Source: Treponema sp. | GTDB lineage: Bacteria > Spirochaetota > Spirochaetia > Treponematales > Breznakiellaceae | Direction: 5' to 3' | NCBI GenBank assembly: GCA_031258005.1 | Contig: JAIRNP010000101.1 | Span: 1 to 45,868 of the forward strand | Length of the DNA stretch: 45,868 bases | Shown: one piece after another, positions 1-9,608 of the stretch | How positions within the stretch are numbered: the first letter of the stretch is position 1 | How the letters are laid out: every line of letters starts with the position of its first letter | Notes under the pieces: model-generated | What the model saw: only the letters and a program-made list of their open reading frames with translations | Database searches by the model: none | What the model was told of the DNA's origin: nothing | Program-made: the position numbers and the translations under genes

Positions 1-161
1 ATTATTATACTCACATTGTGTTCTTTGCGTATTAATTTGCTCATTCCTCCATTATAGTCGTTCTTTCAGCCGGAGCAAAGCTCCGGGGTATTAAACCGTA
101 TCGCTTCGCTAATAAAGAAAATCAAATAAAGAAAAGAACTTAATTGAAAGAAATAACCATA

Positions 162-180
162 GGGGGGGGGGGGGGGGGGG
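162..180. repeat. G19 homopolymer tract
   Basis: Nineteen consecutive G read directly from the sequence. It falls inside a weak minus-strand ORF (66..377), where it encodes poly-Pro. Confidence 0.95.
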
Positions 181-763
181 TTGGTTAGGCAATAAGGTTG
201 TTTGTTTTCCTGTTCATTGCCCAAATGCATCATTTTCCTCATCTTATCAGGATAAAACACCTCAAAAACATAACCACAAGAACCTGTTTTAGGGTATTCA
301 CTTCTTTTTGAAGCGTCAATTACCACAATTCCTTTTTTCTTGGTTTGTGATCCTATACCAAAAACCAACCAGATCACGACTCCCGCAGGAAGTCGAAGCC
401 CTAAAAGAAGCTATCCGAAAGAAAGGCCTCGCGGCCTGCATGGGGGCGGTATACATATGTTCCTAACCATGTCCATGAAACCCATTATGTTCCTCAGCTT
501 CTCAAGATGCACCTACAAGAACCTATTTTAACAATAACCCATTTCATTTCGAATTATCAACTAAAACTATTCGATTTTTTGAGATAAATACATAGAAATT
601 CGAGCTTTCCCAAAAGACCGTATAAACATACCATGATATAGCAGTGTGATTTACTTCAGACCCCAGTTTATGATTATTGGTGTTAGGTGTTCTTGAGTAT
701 AAAAACTCTATCACCACTGCCCTACAGGGGCATTAAACGTATATGGGGTTAAACCCCTCCGGT

Positions 764-1675
764 CTACCGGCGCCGTCCTTTGATCAACATCACATCCCCA
801 AAACCAAATCGTTTTGCTCCCCTATCAAATACCCGTTTAAGCGCCCCAGGAGCGGTTCCCGCGGCAAGGCCGCCCCAGGTGCAGACCTGTACCACTTCAA
901 AGTCGGAACACCTTAAAAGCTGTGAAAGGGTTTTGATTGAAAAGAGAAACAGGTGATCAAAAATAGCCGAACGCCACCGGTTTTTGAAGAACCTTGCCTG
1001 GAATCCCCCGATATTAGGGGTGGTAACCAGGAAGTATCCTCCCGGACGGAGGATACGGTGTACTTCCTGAATAAAAGCACGAGGATCATTGAGATGCTCA
1101 ATGAGATGGGAAGCGAGGACCACATCAAAGGTATGGGCAGGAAAATGATTCTCCTCCAGGGGAAGGGCCCGAACATCAAGGTTCCGTACCTCCTGGGCAT
1201 ACGCCTGGGCCGGGGTGCAGATCTCAACCCCCGTAGTCTCCCATCCCCGTTCCCGAAGGATTTCGAGCAATGCCCCGGTGGCGCATCCCACGTCCAAGAT
1301 GGCCGGGTGTGCTTTGGCGAGGAGGTCCTTTTCAAGGGCGGCAAAACCCGCATCTGCTAAGGCCAGCTCCTGGAGATGGAGGAAGGTCTTTTCATTGGCC
1401 AATTCATAGGAAAGGTAATCCGTACCATGGTTTTCTTGATAACGCCTGGCCACTTCCGCTGCCAGGGGTTGGGGATTCATCTGGACCAAACCGCAGCCGG
1501 TACAACGAACATAAGAAAAACCTGCACATACAAGAGAGGGCTTAAGACGGCCTCCTCCGCAGAGGATGCAGGGGATAACCCGGCTTTGTTCACCGGTAAC
1601 CGGCGTTGACCATGTTTTAATAGGCCCTTTGAGCATGTTTCTGTTCATAACCGTATAGAGAGCGCTATTCCCCAA
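764..1675 (-). CDS. Class I SAM-dependent methyltransferase with N-terminal zinc-ribbon-like CxxC pairs
   Basis: CILCGG...CTGCGL cysteine pairs, SAM motif ILDVGCATGALLE, then FDVVLASHLIEHLNDP and LRPGGYFLVTTPN. Confidence 0.85.
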   Translation of the reverse strand: MGNSALYTVMNRNMLKGPIKTWSTPVTGEQSRVIPCILCGGGRLKPSLVCAGFSYVRCTGCGLVQMNPQPLAAEVARRYQENHGTDYLSYELANEKTFLHLQELALADAGFAALEKDLLAKAHPAILDVGCATGALLEILRERGWETTGVEICTPAQAYAQEVRNLDVRALPLEENHFPAHTFDVVLASHLIEHLNDPRAFIQEVHRILRPGGYFLVTTPNIGGFQARFFKNRWRSAIFDHLFLFSIKTLSQLLRCSDFEVVQVCTWGGLAAGTAPGALKRVFDRGAKRFGFGDVMLIKGRRR

Positions 1676-1696
1676 GGCACCGAGGCGGCTTCGTGC

Positions 1697-2617
1697 CTAT
1701 TCCACCCGCAACCGGTACACCGCGCTTTGAGAATTACCGATTATATCCTGGGCAATGATTTCCAGACTTACCTGTCCCCGGGTAACCCATACCTCACCGA
1801 CCTCAAACCCCGGCACAGGGGCATAGACCTGCTTTACCGGTACAAGTCCATTGCGGTACACCATAAGTACCCCATCCCGGGCAGAGTAAGTTTCAAAGGT
1901 GAGGGCCCCAATCTCAGTACCGTTAACCGTACAGAGGATCCGGTGCGGCGCGAGAGGACGCTCATTAGGGCCAATCCGAGTATCCGCAGCACTTACGCAA
2001 ATCCTATACCGGCCCTGATTGATGCTGCTTAGTTGATTCGGTTCAATGATTCGGCCTTCCTCAGTGCGGAGCACCACCGATTGAATCGTTGGAGACCGCG
2101 TATCAGGCAAGGGAGTAATGATCATCGCAGGATTCACCCAACAGCGTTCCTTTCGATCAAATAAGGAAAAATGAAATCCCCGCTGCTCAGACCAGCCTGA
2201 ACGGCCCGCCATCCCCAGGACCGTACCTTTTTCAAGAACCTGAGGAAGCTCCTGAACCGGGGTATCTTCAAGACGGCTGTATATACTGATGAGTCCCTCT
2301 CCATGATCCAGGGCAATCCATGCCCCTAAAGGACTCGGTAACCGGGAAGCGGTATTGGTGCCATAGCGACTAAAGATGAGCTCTCCCGCATCCGCAGCTC
2401 GCACTGAACCTTCAGATTCAAAGGAAACCCCCATAGTGGGTTTTCCCTGATCATTCAAACCGAAATTGGCGCTTACCGTTACGACTTGTGCAGGCCAGTC
2501 TATTCCATATACCACCCCAGGGAGCAAGGCACTGGCGAAGGCCAGGGTAAGCAGGACCAGCCCCTTTTTCTCTACCCCCTTGGCATAGACAGCCTTGGAT
2601 CCGATGGACGTATACAT
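1697..2617 (-). CDS. M23/LytM-like peptidase-family protein (exported, probably degenerate)
   Basis: Signal-like N-terminus; LDHGEGLISIYSRLEDTPVQ...GTVLGMAGRSGWSEQRGFHFSLF resembles a LytM fold. Start moved to internal Met (MYTSIGS), which removes the overlap with the next gene. Confidence 0.65.
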   Translation of the reverse strand: MYTSIGSKAVYAKGVEKKGLVLLTLAFASALLPGVVYGIDWPAQVVTVSANFGLNDQGKPTMGVSFESEGSVRAADAGELIFSRYGTNTASRLPSPLGAWIALDHGEGLISIYSRLEDTPVQELPQVLEKGTVLGMAGRSGWSEQRGFHFSLFDRKERCWVNPAMIITPLPDTRSPTIQSVVLRTEEGRIIEPNQLSSINQGRYRICVSAADTRIGPNERPLAPHRILCTVNGTEIGALTFETYSARDGVLMVYRNGLVPVKQVYAPVPGFEVGEVWVTRGQVSLEIIAQDIIGNSQSAVYRLRVE

Positions 2618-2618
2618 C

Positions 2619-3710
2619 TTACTTCTTCTCCAGTTCAAAAGATGCCAGGGTCATGTTCCCGCCCACATAGACTTGTGAACCCTGCCGGCCAAGAAAAAAG
2701 GTTTTACTCGTAAAGGGGGCTTCGATGATGAGGGTACCGGGAAAGCGGACCGCTACCAATCGTTTTTCCTGCGCTGCTTGGGCGGTGATGAGAAACAACA
2801 GATGCTCACTGCCGCTTTCGTCAAGCATGACGATTTCTCCTTCCAGGGGCAGTTTCAGGCTGGTCCGGGAATGGATCTCATACAAGCCCAATCCTCCTTG
2901 GCGTTCAAAAGCAACCCGGTTGTCATTATCCACAAACTCTACATGAACGGGCCGTCTGAACCCCTCTTCTAAAAATTCATGGTAGACTACCTTGTATTCG
3001 ATAGTTCCGGTATCCCCATACCGTTCCAAGAGGAGAAAGCGCTGGAGATCGATCCCGGAAAGGATGGCCAGCCGCAAGCCGTCTTGGGAGATAGCACAGC
3101 CCTGGATCACTGAAATCCGGGACCCCCCGGGTTCAAAGAAAAAGACCCGCCGGCCCTGAGCATCTAAGAGTTCTACCGTACCATCTAATAGACCGGCTAC
3201 TATAAACCCCGCCGCAGCATCAATCGTGGTGAGGGTTGCGGCAAAATCATGGATCCACTCTATTGCCCCGGACTTATCCACTCCAGAGAGGGAGTTGAGT
3301 TCCTTGCTGACCAGAAAGATCCGTTTATCCAGAAACAAGGGATACCCTTGACCCTCAAGGATGCTTACTACCGGTTTATCCAAAGGATTACGGATCTCAA
3401 TCCGCTCAGGGATAGGATCATATTCCGCCCAATTATCAGTGGATATGGATACCTCCCCTTTCTTAACCCGGTTAACCGTAAAATTACCCTCTCTAGTGAC
3501 ATAGCCAAAACGATTCCCCAGTTGAAAGGGAAGCAACCGAGGTTCATCTTCTCCCACTTCATGCTCTGCCAGAGGATAATTCGATTCCAGAGAAATAAAC
3601 CACTGCGGGGTCAAGACGGTTTCAACAGGAATAGGCTGGGCAGCAACAAAGACATACACTACAAAGCCCCCTGCGCCGAAGAGGATCCATTTTCTTGTTT
3701 TTTGCGTCAC
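2619..3710 (-). CDS. Membrane-anchored beta-propeller-like (WD40/PQQ-type) hypothetical protein
   Basis: N-terminal hydrophobic helix, then repeated segments such as IEWIHDFAATLTTIDAAAGFIVAGLLDGTVELLDAQGRRVFFF. Confidence 0.55.
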   Translation of the reverse strand: MTQKTRKWILFGAGGFVVYVFVAAQPIPVETVLTPQWFISLESNYPLAEHEVGEDEPRLLPFQLGNRFGYVTREGNFTVNRVKKGEVSISTDNWAEYDPIPERIEIRNPLDKPVVSILEGQGYPLFLDKRIFLVSKELNSLSGVDKSGAIEWIHDFAATLTTIDAAAGFIVAGLLDGTVELLDAQGRRVFFFEPGGSRISVIQGCAISQDGLRLAILSGIDLQRFLLLERYGDTGTIEYKVVYHEFLEEGFRRPVHVEFVDNDNRVAFERQGGLGLYEIHSRTSLKLPLEGEIVMLDESGSEHLLFLITAQAAQEKRLVAVRFPGTLIIEAPFTSKTFFLGRQGSQVYVGGNMTLASFELEKK

Positions 3711-3875
3711 CGAAACTTCAACCTTACTATAACATGTTAGGATATAATACTATCTTCTCGGCATTGTTCTGTCAACGCCCCGCCGGGCATCGTGTCGCCG
3801 GGCATCGCTCCCTGGTGAGCCCATCCCAAACCGTTCCAGGAGGGCCCTTGCATGAGGCCACGAGCCAAGAAAGCA

Positions 3876-4724
3876 TTACTTGGAACAGGCCTGGATATTT
3901 TGCTGGAACACGATGAGCATCTTCTGAATATCCTCTTTGCCGTGGTTCGATTGGATTATCATGGCGCTCAAGGTTTCGTTTATGCGGTCGTACTCTGTAA
4001 AGGTTGCATCCAGCGCGTTAAGGTCCTTGTTCACCGCCTCTACGATAGTCTGTTCACTGCTGTTGATGGACACCAGTTTCTCAATCATCAACTTACCCTG
4101 TTCCACCTCTCCTTTCATGCTGTCCATTTCCCCGGCCAAATGGTTTATCTTCTTGATGAGTTCTTCGATATTCCTGGAAATCGCCGCTACCGCGTCTTTG
4201 GTGGTTATGGCATGTTTACGGATCTCTCCGGCCACTACCGCAAAACCCTTCCCCGCACTCCCTGCCCGGGCCGCCTCAATGGAAGCGTTGAGGGCCAAAA
4301 CATTGGTGATCTCCGTAATGTTATGGATCACCGAGAGGTTCTCCCCCGCGGCTTTAGCAATGCCCTGTAACTCATCGGTCAACACAAAAGACGTACGAAA
4401 ACCGCCGTCAATGAGCTTATAACCCTGGTTCATCGTATCCACGTACTGCTGGCTGTCTTTGAAAGAACCAATGAAGGACCGGGTACTGGTTTGAAAGGAA
4501 CTTTGTACCTGCTTCATCACCCCTGAAACCCGGGTAAAGGTAGTGTTGAGGTACTGTATGGTCGTATGGAGCAGCTCAACTCTGGAGAAGATTTCAAACA
4601 TCAAAGATGACAGTTTGCTGTTTAGATAATGCAAAATCCGCTTTAGCTTGAGAGTGAAATGCCCCTCTCCTTTGGGTTTGTCTTTACTCTGCTCAAGAAA
4701 GGTCTGGGTCTGCTGGGTACTCAT
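3876..4724 (-). CDS. Soluble methyl-accepting chemotaxis signalling protein (no TM segment)
   Basis: MCP hairpin tip [32 protein letters not shown]; no transmembrane or periplasmic sensor region. Confidence 0.88.
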   Translation of the reverse strand: MSTQQTQTFLEQSKDKPKGEGHFTLKLKRILHYLNSKLSSLMFEIFSRVELLHTTIQYLNTTFTRVSGVMKQVQSSFQTSTRSFIGSFKDSQQYVDTMNQGYKLIDGGFRTSFVLTDELQGIAKAAGENLSVIHNITEITNVLALNASIEAARAGSAGKGFAVVAGEIRKHAITTKDAVAAISRNIEELIKKINHLAGEMDSMKGEVEQGKLMIEKLVSINSSEQTIVEAVNKDLNALDATFTEYDRINETLSAMIIQSNHGKEDIQKMLIVFQQNIQACSK

Positions 4725-5834
4725 CTAGGGCCTCCCGAAAAAGATCGCGGTTAAGGTCTGGTTATGGTGGGTAAACAACTCCTCTCCATAGCTGGTAAAG
4801 CCGATAAAGGGGATATGCTTAAACACGTTGTTGAACGCCTCGATTTTGTTGAGGGCCTTGAGTTCCAGCAGTCTGAAAGCGCAGCTACACAAGATCGCCC
4901 CTTGCAACTGGGACAGGTATGATGCTGCATCCTGCAATGCGTTCCGGGCATCTGCTATGATGTCTCCCTGCTTTAAAAGATGCAATGTGGTGCCTGCTTC
5001 TATATAGCAATAAAACCTAAGTCCCCCTCCCTCGACAACACCGTACACACTGCGGCAATAGACCGTGTTACCGGAGACCACCCCCAAAGGATTGTTTGCA
5101 AATACCTGAAAGTCAAGCCGCTCCACGTCTACCCCTACCAGCTTGGCATAATAGGACACCGCGGGTTCTCCATTAATTTCCCAGATAGTCCGCTGCTTTG
5201 CGTCCGCCTTGGTTGCTACCATGGAAGCGGTCCCTGGGGTAAGATGGAGATAGTGATTGTAATAAAAGGGTATCCTCATCTTCATAACCAAAAGCACCAC
5301 GCCATCCGAAGAAAGCTGCTCATCCAGGCCTACCAGGGTTTTGATAAAGCTCATCTCATCCGCAGCGGCCCCTCCTATAAAAGGTAGATTCAAACGGGGT
5401 TCCAAGCTTAATTCCTGCATGAGTACTTCCCCTTGGCTCAGCCCATCCAAGAGGACGATGCCAAGGTAGTCATCTGGGTTGATATTCCGGTAGCCGAGCT
5501 TCTGTTTGAGTTCGTCTATGGCGGCCCGGGCGCTCTTGGCGGGGTCTGCCTTAACTCCCTCCTTGAGGGTAACAAAGACCTCTTCCACTTCATCGGCTCC
5601 TAAGGACATGGCCACTATGCCTTTTTCCATCGGCCCTGCGGGACACCAGCCTCCGTGCATAGACGCCCCCACACAGATCGCCTGAGGGAATGCCCGCTTC
5701 AGCGCCTTCTGGGGCTCAAAGTGTTCATATTCCACGGAAAAGAAGTATACCACAACCTTAATCCCAGGCTGGGCTATTTCTTTGAGTAAGCCGTCCATAT
5801 CATAGTTGTGACGGCCCGCAACTTTTATAGCCAT
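4725..5834 (-). CDS. FIST N/C domain sensory protein
   Basis: FIST-type features: VVYFFSVEYEHFEPQKALKRAFPQAICVGASMHGG, LLDGLSQGE, LPFIGGAAADEMSF, GAILCSCAFRLLELKA..., IPFIGFTSYGEELFTHHNQTLTAIFFG. Confidence 0.88.
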   Translation of the reverse strand: MAIKVAGRHNYDMDGLLKEIAQPGIKVVVYFFSVEYEHFEPQKALKRAFPQAICVGASMHGGWCPAGPMEKGIVAMSLGADEVEEVFVTLKEGVKADPAKSARAAIDELKQKLGYRNINPDDYLGIVLLDGLSQGEVLMQELSLEPRLNLPFIGGAAADEMSFIKTLVGLDEQLSSDGVVLLVMKMRIPFYYNHYLHLTPGTASMVATKADAKQRTIWEINGEPAVSYYAKLVGVDVERLDFQVFANNPLGVVSGNTVYCRSVYGVVEGGGLRFYCYIEAGTTLHLLKQGDIIADARNALQDAASYLSQLQGAILCSCAFRLLELKALNKIEAFNNVFKHIPFIGFTSYGEELFTHHNQTLTAIFFGRP

Positions 5835-5854
5835 AATTTCTCCTTACTACAGTT

Positions 5855-7906
5855 TTATACTTTAAATCGAGCGGTCAAGGTATGCAGTTCTCGGACAATC
5901 CCAGAATTCTTCTGAGATGCTTCGGTGATATGCGTAACCGTCTTATCGATATGGCTCGTAAATTCGGCAATCTCCTGAGTACTCTGCTGGACGTGGCGGG
6001 AAGCCGCTTCCAGGCGGTTCATAGCCTCGAGAATCCCCGCGGAATCGGCGTTTACCATCGCCGACTCATCCCGGATATGCACGGTATTTTTTTGAAGCAG
6101 TTCCAAGGTTTCCAAAAGCTGACCGTTCCCTTCCGTCTGTTCAACCATAGCCTGGGAAATCTCCTCAATCAGGGTATAAACATGGGTGATATGCTGGGAA
6201 ATACGGTTAAAGGTGGTATCGGTGTTGGCTGAGGCGGTAACGATTTCGGTAATCCTGGTGATACTCTGTTTGAGATCATCCCGGATCAGCTTGGACTGCC
6301 GGGCCGCGTTTTCCGCGAGCTTGCCGATCTCACTGGCTACCACCGCAAAGTCCCGGCCCGCGTCCCCGGCATGGGCCGCTTCTATAGCGGCGTTCATGGC
6401 TAACAGGTTGGTCTGGGAGGCGATGGTATTGATCACCTTATTGGTCTCTAAGAGCTGGGAGGACTGCTGGGCTAAGGTTTGTACGAGGCCCTTCACCTGG
6501 CTGAGGTTATGCTTGCCGTTCTCCGATGCGGAGATAAGTTCCTCAAACACGGCTTTCATCTGCAGGCTATGTTGGGAAATAGCCATGATATTCTTGGCCA
6601 TTTGATGTACCGAGGCAGAAGATTGGATAATCTCGGCGGTCTGGGATTCAATTTCCTTGGAAAGGGCATCAATGCTAGAGGTGATCTGCCGGACAAACCC
6701 GGTGGCATCCGTTACCCCCTGCCCTTGTTCTGAGGTTTGTGCATGGAGCTGCTGGATATTGGCAATAATGGCGGATACTTCCCCGGTTATATGAGCGGAG
6801 GATTGCTCAAGTTCCTGGGAAATTTCCCCAATACGCTGTTCCTGGTCCATAAGCTCCCGAACAAGGTCCTGCAGGGTGTGGATAAACGCATTGAAATAGG
6901 TGCTTACCTCGGTAACCTCATCGTTTCCTATGACGGTCAGCCGCTGGGTGAGGTCCCCAGAACCGAGGGAGATGTCATGCAGGGTAGCCGCAGTATGGGC
7001 AATAGGGGTAACCATCCGGGTATTGAGGATGAAGGTTACGATGACCACCGCCAGCATGATCCCCACTAAGGAAACCAGCACGATGAACTTTATATTGTCC
7101 AATGCCGCATAGAGAACCTTATCGGGGATGGTTAGCACCACGGCATAGTCGATTCCAGGAACCAATGCCTTGGTCAGGGCATAGACGTTCCGGGTTTTCT
7201 CCTGCGTAAAAAGGGTATACCGGGTATCCCCCTCCTGTATGTCTTTCAGGGCTTCTACCAGGGAGGGGGAGAGATCTTCGAGGGTAATCTCCTCATTAAT
7301 ATGTAAGGCTTTTTCCACATACCGGGAAGAGGCCGGATCGTATTCCCGGATTGCCCCTACTGACCCGGAACGGGATATGAGAAACAGGCTCGCCTGGCTT
7401 CCAAAACGGGTATACATATCCCCGGTGATGGCGTCGAGGAGACGGTTTAAGGTGTTCCCGTTCAGCAACAGGGCAAAAAGCCCGCCGTTACTGCCTTCCG
7501 GGGTTTGGACCGTCGCGGCCACGATGATCTGCTTCTGCCCGGTGGACCGGGAAAGATTGGGATTGGCCACAAAGGTCTTATAGGCCCCCTGGGGATTCTG
7601 GATAACCAAGTGTTCAAAGTAGTCCCTGCCGGTTAAGAGGGTCGGTTGTGCCTGGGGGTCTGCATTGTTCCCGCTTACCAGGCCCCCCAGGGCGGGATTC
7701 CCCGGATTATCCGAACGGTAATAGGAACCTTCCGGTCGGACCAGCATATAGGTATCTATGGCATCTACGGTGGAGAACTTCTTCAAGGAAGCCCCCATTG
7801 CCTGGGTAACCAAGGGCCAATTCATGGCCTGGACTTCAGGATACAGGGCGCAGGATTGAGCAAAACCCCGCTTTTCCGCAAGGGCTAGTTTTTTTTTCAA
7901 TCGCAT
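5855..7906 (-). CDS. Methyl-accepting chemotaxis protein with Cache sensor, HAMP and signalling domain
   Basis: Cache-like [61 protein letters not shown], one TM ([21 protein letters not shown]), HAMP, and signalling tip [41 protein letters not shown] precedes the ATG. Confidence 0.9.
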   Translation of the reverse strand: MRLKKKLALAEKRGFAQSCALYPEVQAMNWPLVTQAMGASLKKFSTVDAIDTYMLVRPEGSYYRSDNPGNPALGGLVSGNNADPQAQPTLLTGRDYFEHLVIQNPQGAYKTFVANPNLSRSTGQKQIIVAATVQTPEGSNGGLFALLLNGNTLNRLLDAITGDMYTRFGSQASLFLISRSGSVGAIREYDPASSRYVEKALHINEEITLEDLSPSLVEALKDIQEGDTRYTLFTQEKTRNVYALTKALVPGIDYAVVLTIPDKVLYAALDNIKFIVLVSLVGIMLAVVIVTFILNTRMVTPIAHTAATLHDISLGSGDLTQRLTVIGNDEVTEVSTYFNAFIHTLQDLVRELMDQEQRIGEISQELEQSSAHITGEVSAIIANIQQLHAQTSEQGQGVTDATGFVRQITSSIDALSKEIESQTAEIIQSSASVHQMAKNIMAISQHSLQMKAVFEELISASENGKHNLSQVKGLVQTLAQQSSQLLETNKVINTIASQTNLLAMNAAIEAAHAGDAGRDFAVVASEIGKLAENAARQSKLIRDDLKQSITRITEIVTASANTDTTFNRISQHITHVYTLIEEISQAMVEQTEGNGQLLETLELLQKNTVHIRDESAMVNADSAGILEAMNRLEAASRHVQQSTQEIAEFTSHIDKTVTHITEASQKNSGIVRELHTLTARFKV

Positions 7907-8135
7907 GATCGGCTCCTTAAAACTTTGCAGCTAGATTACCCACATTAGAAAGCCCTATATGGCCGTTTACCTGTACCTGATTATATTCAAACATAGAATA
8001 ATCCAGAACGTCAAGAATGCCTGTTCCAGGAATCGGTTTTTTCCCGGATCAAGAACATGCACAAGCTCCTGATTTCTGGTACGCGTATTTGGTGGATAGG
8101 TTGTTGCCTTCTCCTTTAGTAATGGGTATTATATA

Positions 8136-8155
8136 GTTAACGACCGGTCGGTAAC
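8136..8155. promoter_or_regulatory. Candidate TetR-family operator (20-bp near-palindrome)
   Basis: GTTAACGACCGGTCGGTAAC: 9 of 10 symmetric positions complementary. It abuts a -10-like TATAGT, 27 bp upstream of the regulator ATG. Confidence 0.7.
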
Positions 8156-8181
8156 TTATAAGGGACTGGCGTATATGGGTT

Positions 8182-9462
8182 ATGACAAAAGCTGATATTA
8201 TCAAAACCGCCTTCCGAGTGTGGGGGCGGACGCTGTACCAATCAACGAGCCTCTCTGATATTGCCCATGCACTAGGGGTGAGTAAATCCGCATTATACCG
8301 GCATTTCAAAAGCAAACAGGCCCTCCTAGCGGCAATGTATGAACGGTTTTTTGATGACTATGCGGCATTTACCAGGCTGCAGCACCATAAGGCCCAGGCA
8401 ATTCAGGATAAACGGGAACGGCTTTTTATCATGATGCGGATCGTCCTTGAGTATTATGTTCGGAACCGGGACGCTTTTATTTTTTCCCTGTTTCTCGTAT
8501 ATGGTAATCAGCATCTGGAGCATATGGTAAGTTCCATGCGTTCTCGCGGACTTGATATGGGGGAATTCCCCTGTATCAAAGAGGGAAATTCATCTTATCC
8601 ATCCCATACCCAGTTAGTTATCGCCAGTTTGATTTTTTTTGTAGCCTATTTCCATAAATACGATCATCCCGGCGAAGAGGCCCCTTCGGATGCACAGGTT
8701 CGGCAGTTCATAGGGTGGGTGGAAGAAAAAATAGCCTGTGGTTTGGGCTTATATCAGGAGACCATAGCGGCTCTGGATTTTGAAAACCTGGAAGGCCGCT
8801 TTGCTGAAGGGGCGCTTCGATTCACTAGCGCTACACCTGCTCAGGATAGGCAGGGATTCGATAAAAAATATAAAAAAAATGAAGATGGCAGCCTATTAAA
8901 GGCAATCGCTACCGTGATGGCTGAGGCAGGCCCCTGGAACGTCTCGATGGATATGGCGGCCCGCCGTGCGGGGTTATCCAAAAGCGGACTCTATTCCCAT
9001 TTCAAGAACAAGCAGGATATGATCCAGCACGTATTCATCGGAGAATTCAAGCGGATCCTCAGGTACGCCCAAGGGGGCCTTACCTTGTCCACGGTTCCCG
9101 AGGAACAACTGTACCTGGTGATCCTGTCTATCGTGGATTGTCTTCGTTCCCACCCTGAAATCTTGGAGGCTATAGACTGGCTCCGCACCCGGCGCTTGAG
9201 TATCGATTCAGAGCCACCGGAGGTACTGCAAATTTTTTCAGCCATCCCCCTCAAACCTGAAGGCCTTATAACCGAGCAAATCGGGCATCTGATCCTCTTC
9301 CTGATCATCAATACCCTGATGCGCTGTCCTCGGGGTATGGCTTACCCGGAACTGCCCAACGAGAGTATCCGGATTTTGTACCGGTTCATTGCTTTGGGGA
9401 TCCCCCCCCCCCCCCGGAGAGGGCGAGAAGGCGCCGCAGGATCAGGGGATGGTATTACATGA
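8182..9462 (+). CDS. Double TetR/AcrR-type transcriptional regulator (two HTH domains in tandem)
   Basis: HTH1 TSLSDIAHALGVSKSALYRHFKSKQALLAAMYERFF and HTH2 VSMDMAARRAGLSKSGLYSHFKNKQDMIQHVF in one 426-aa ORF. Confidence 0.88.
   Translation: MTKADIIKTAFRVWGRTLYQSTSLSDIAHALGVSKSALYRHFKSKQALLAAMYERFFDDYAAFTRLQHHKAQAIQDKRERLFIMMRIVLEYYVRNRDAFIFSLFLVYGNQHLEHMVSSMRSRGLDMGEFPCIKEGNSSYPSHTQLVIASLIFFVAYFHKYDHPGEEAPSDAQVRQFIGWVEEKIACGLGLYQETIAALDFENLEGRFAEGALRFTSATPAQDRQGFDKKYKKNEDGSLLKAIATVMAEAGPWNVSMDMAARRAGLSKSGLYSHFKNKQDMIQHVFIGEFKRILRYAQGGLTLSTVPEEQLYLVILSIVDCLRSHPEILEAIDWLRTRRLSIDSEPPEVLQIFSAIPLKPEGLITEQIGHLILFLIINTLMRCPRGMAYPELPNESIRILYRFIALGIPPPPRRGREGAAGSGDGIT
9402..9415. repeat. C14 homopolymer inside the 3' end of the double TetR gene
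   Basis: Fourteen consecutive C read directly; encodes PPPP in the current frame. Confidence 0.95.
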
Positions 9463-9608
9463 ATCACATAGGGTATACTCAACTATATAGCAATAAACGG
9501 CAAGAAGCCGTAACAGGCCGCGCAGTATGCGGGCCTTCATAGTGCGGTTGGCCGAACCATTCGGTGTTTAACCACGTTTGGTCTGGTCAAGTAAGAAGGA
9601 GTCTTAGT

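Noticed and set aside
363-470. Possible transposase remnant (plus-strand frame RSRLPQEVEALKEAIRKKGLAA)
   Set aside because: Too short to assign; could resemble an IS66 N-terminus by chance. Needs BLASTX.
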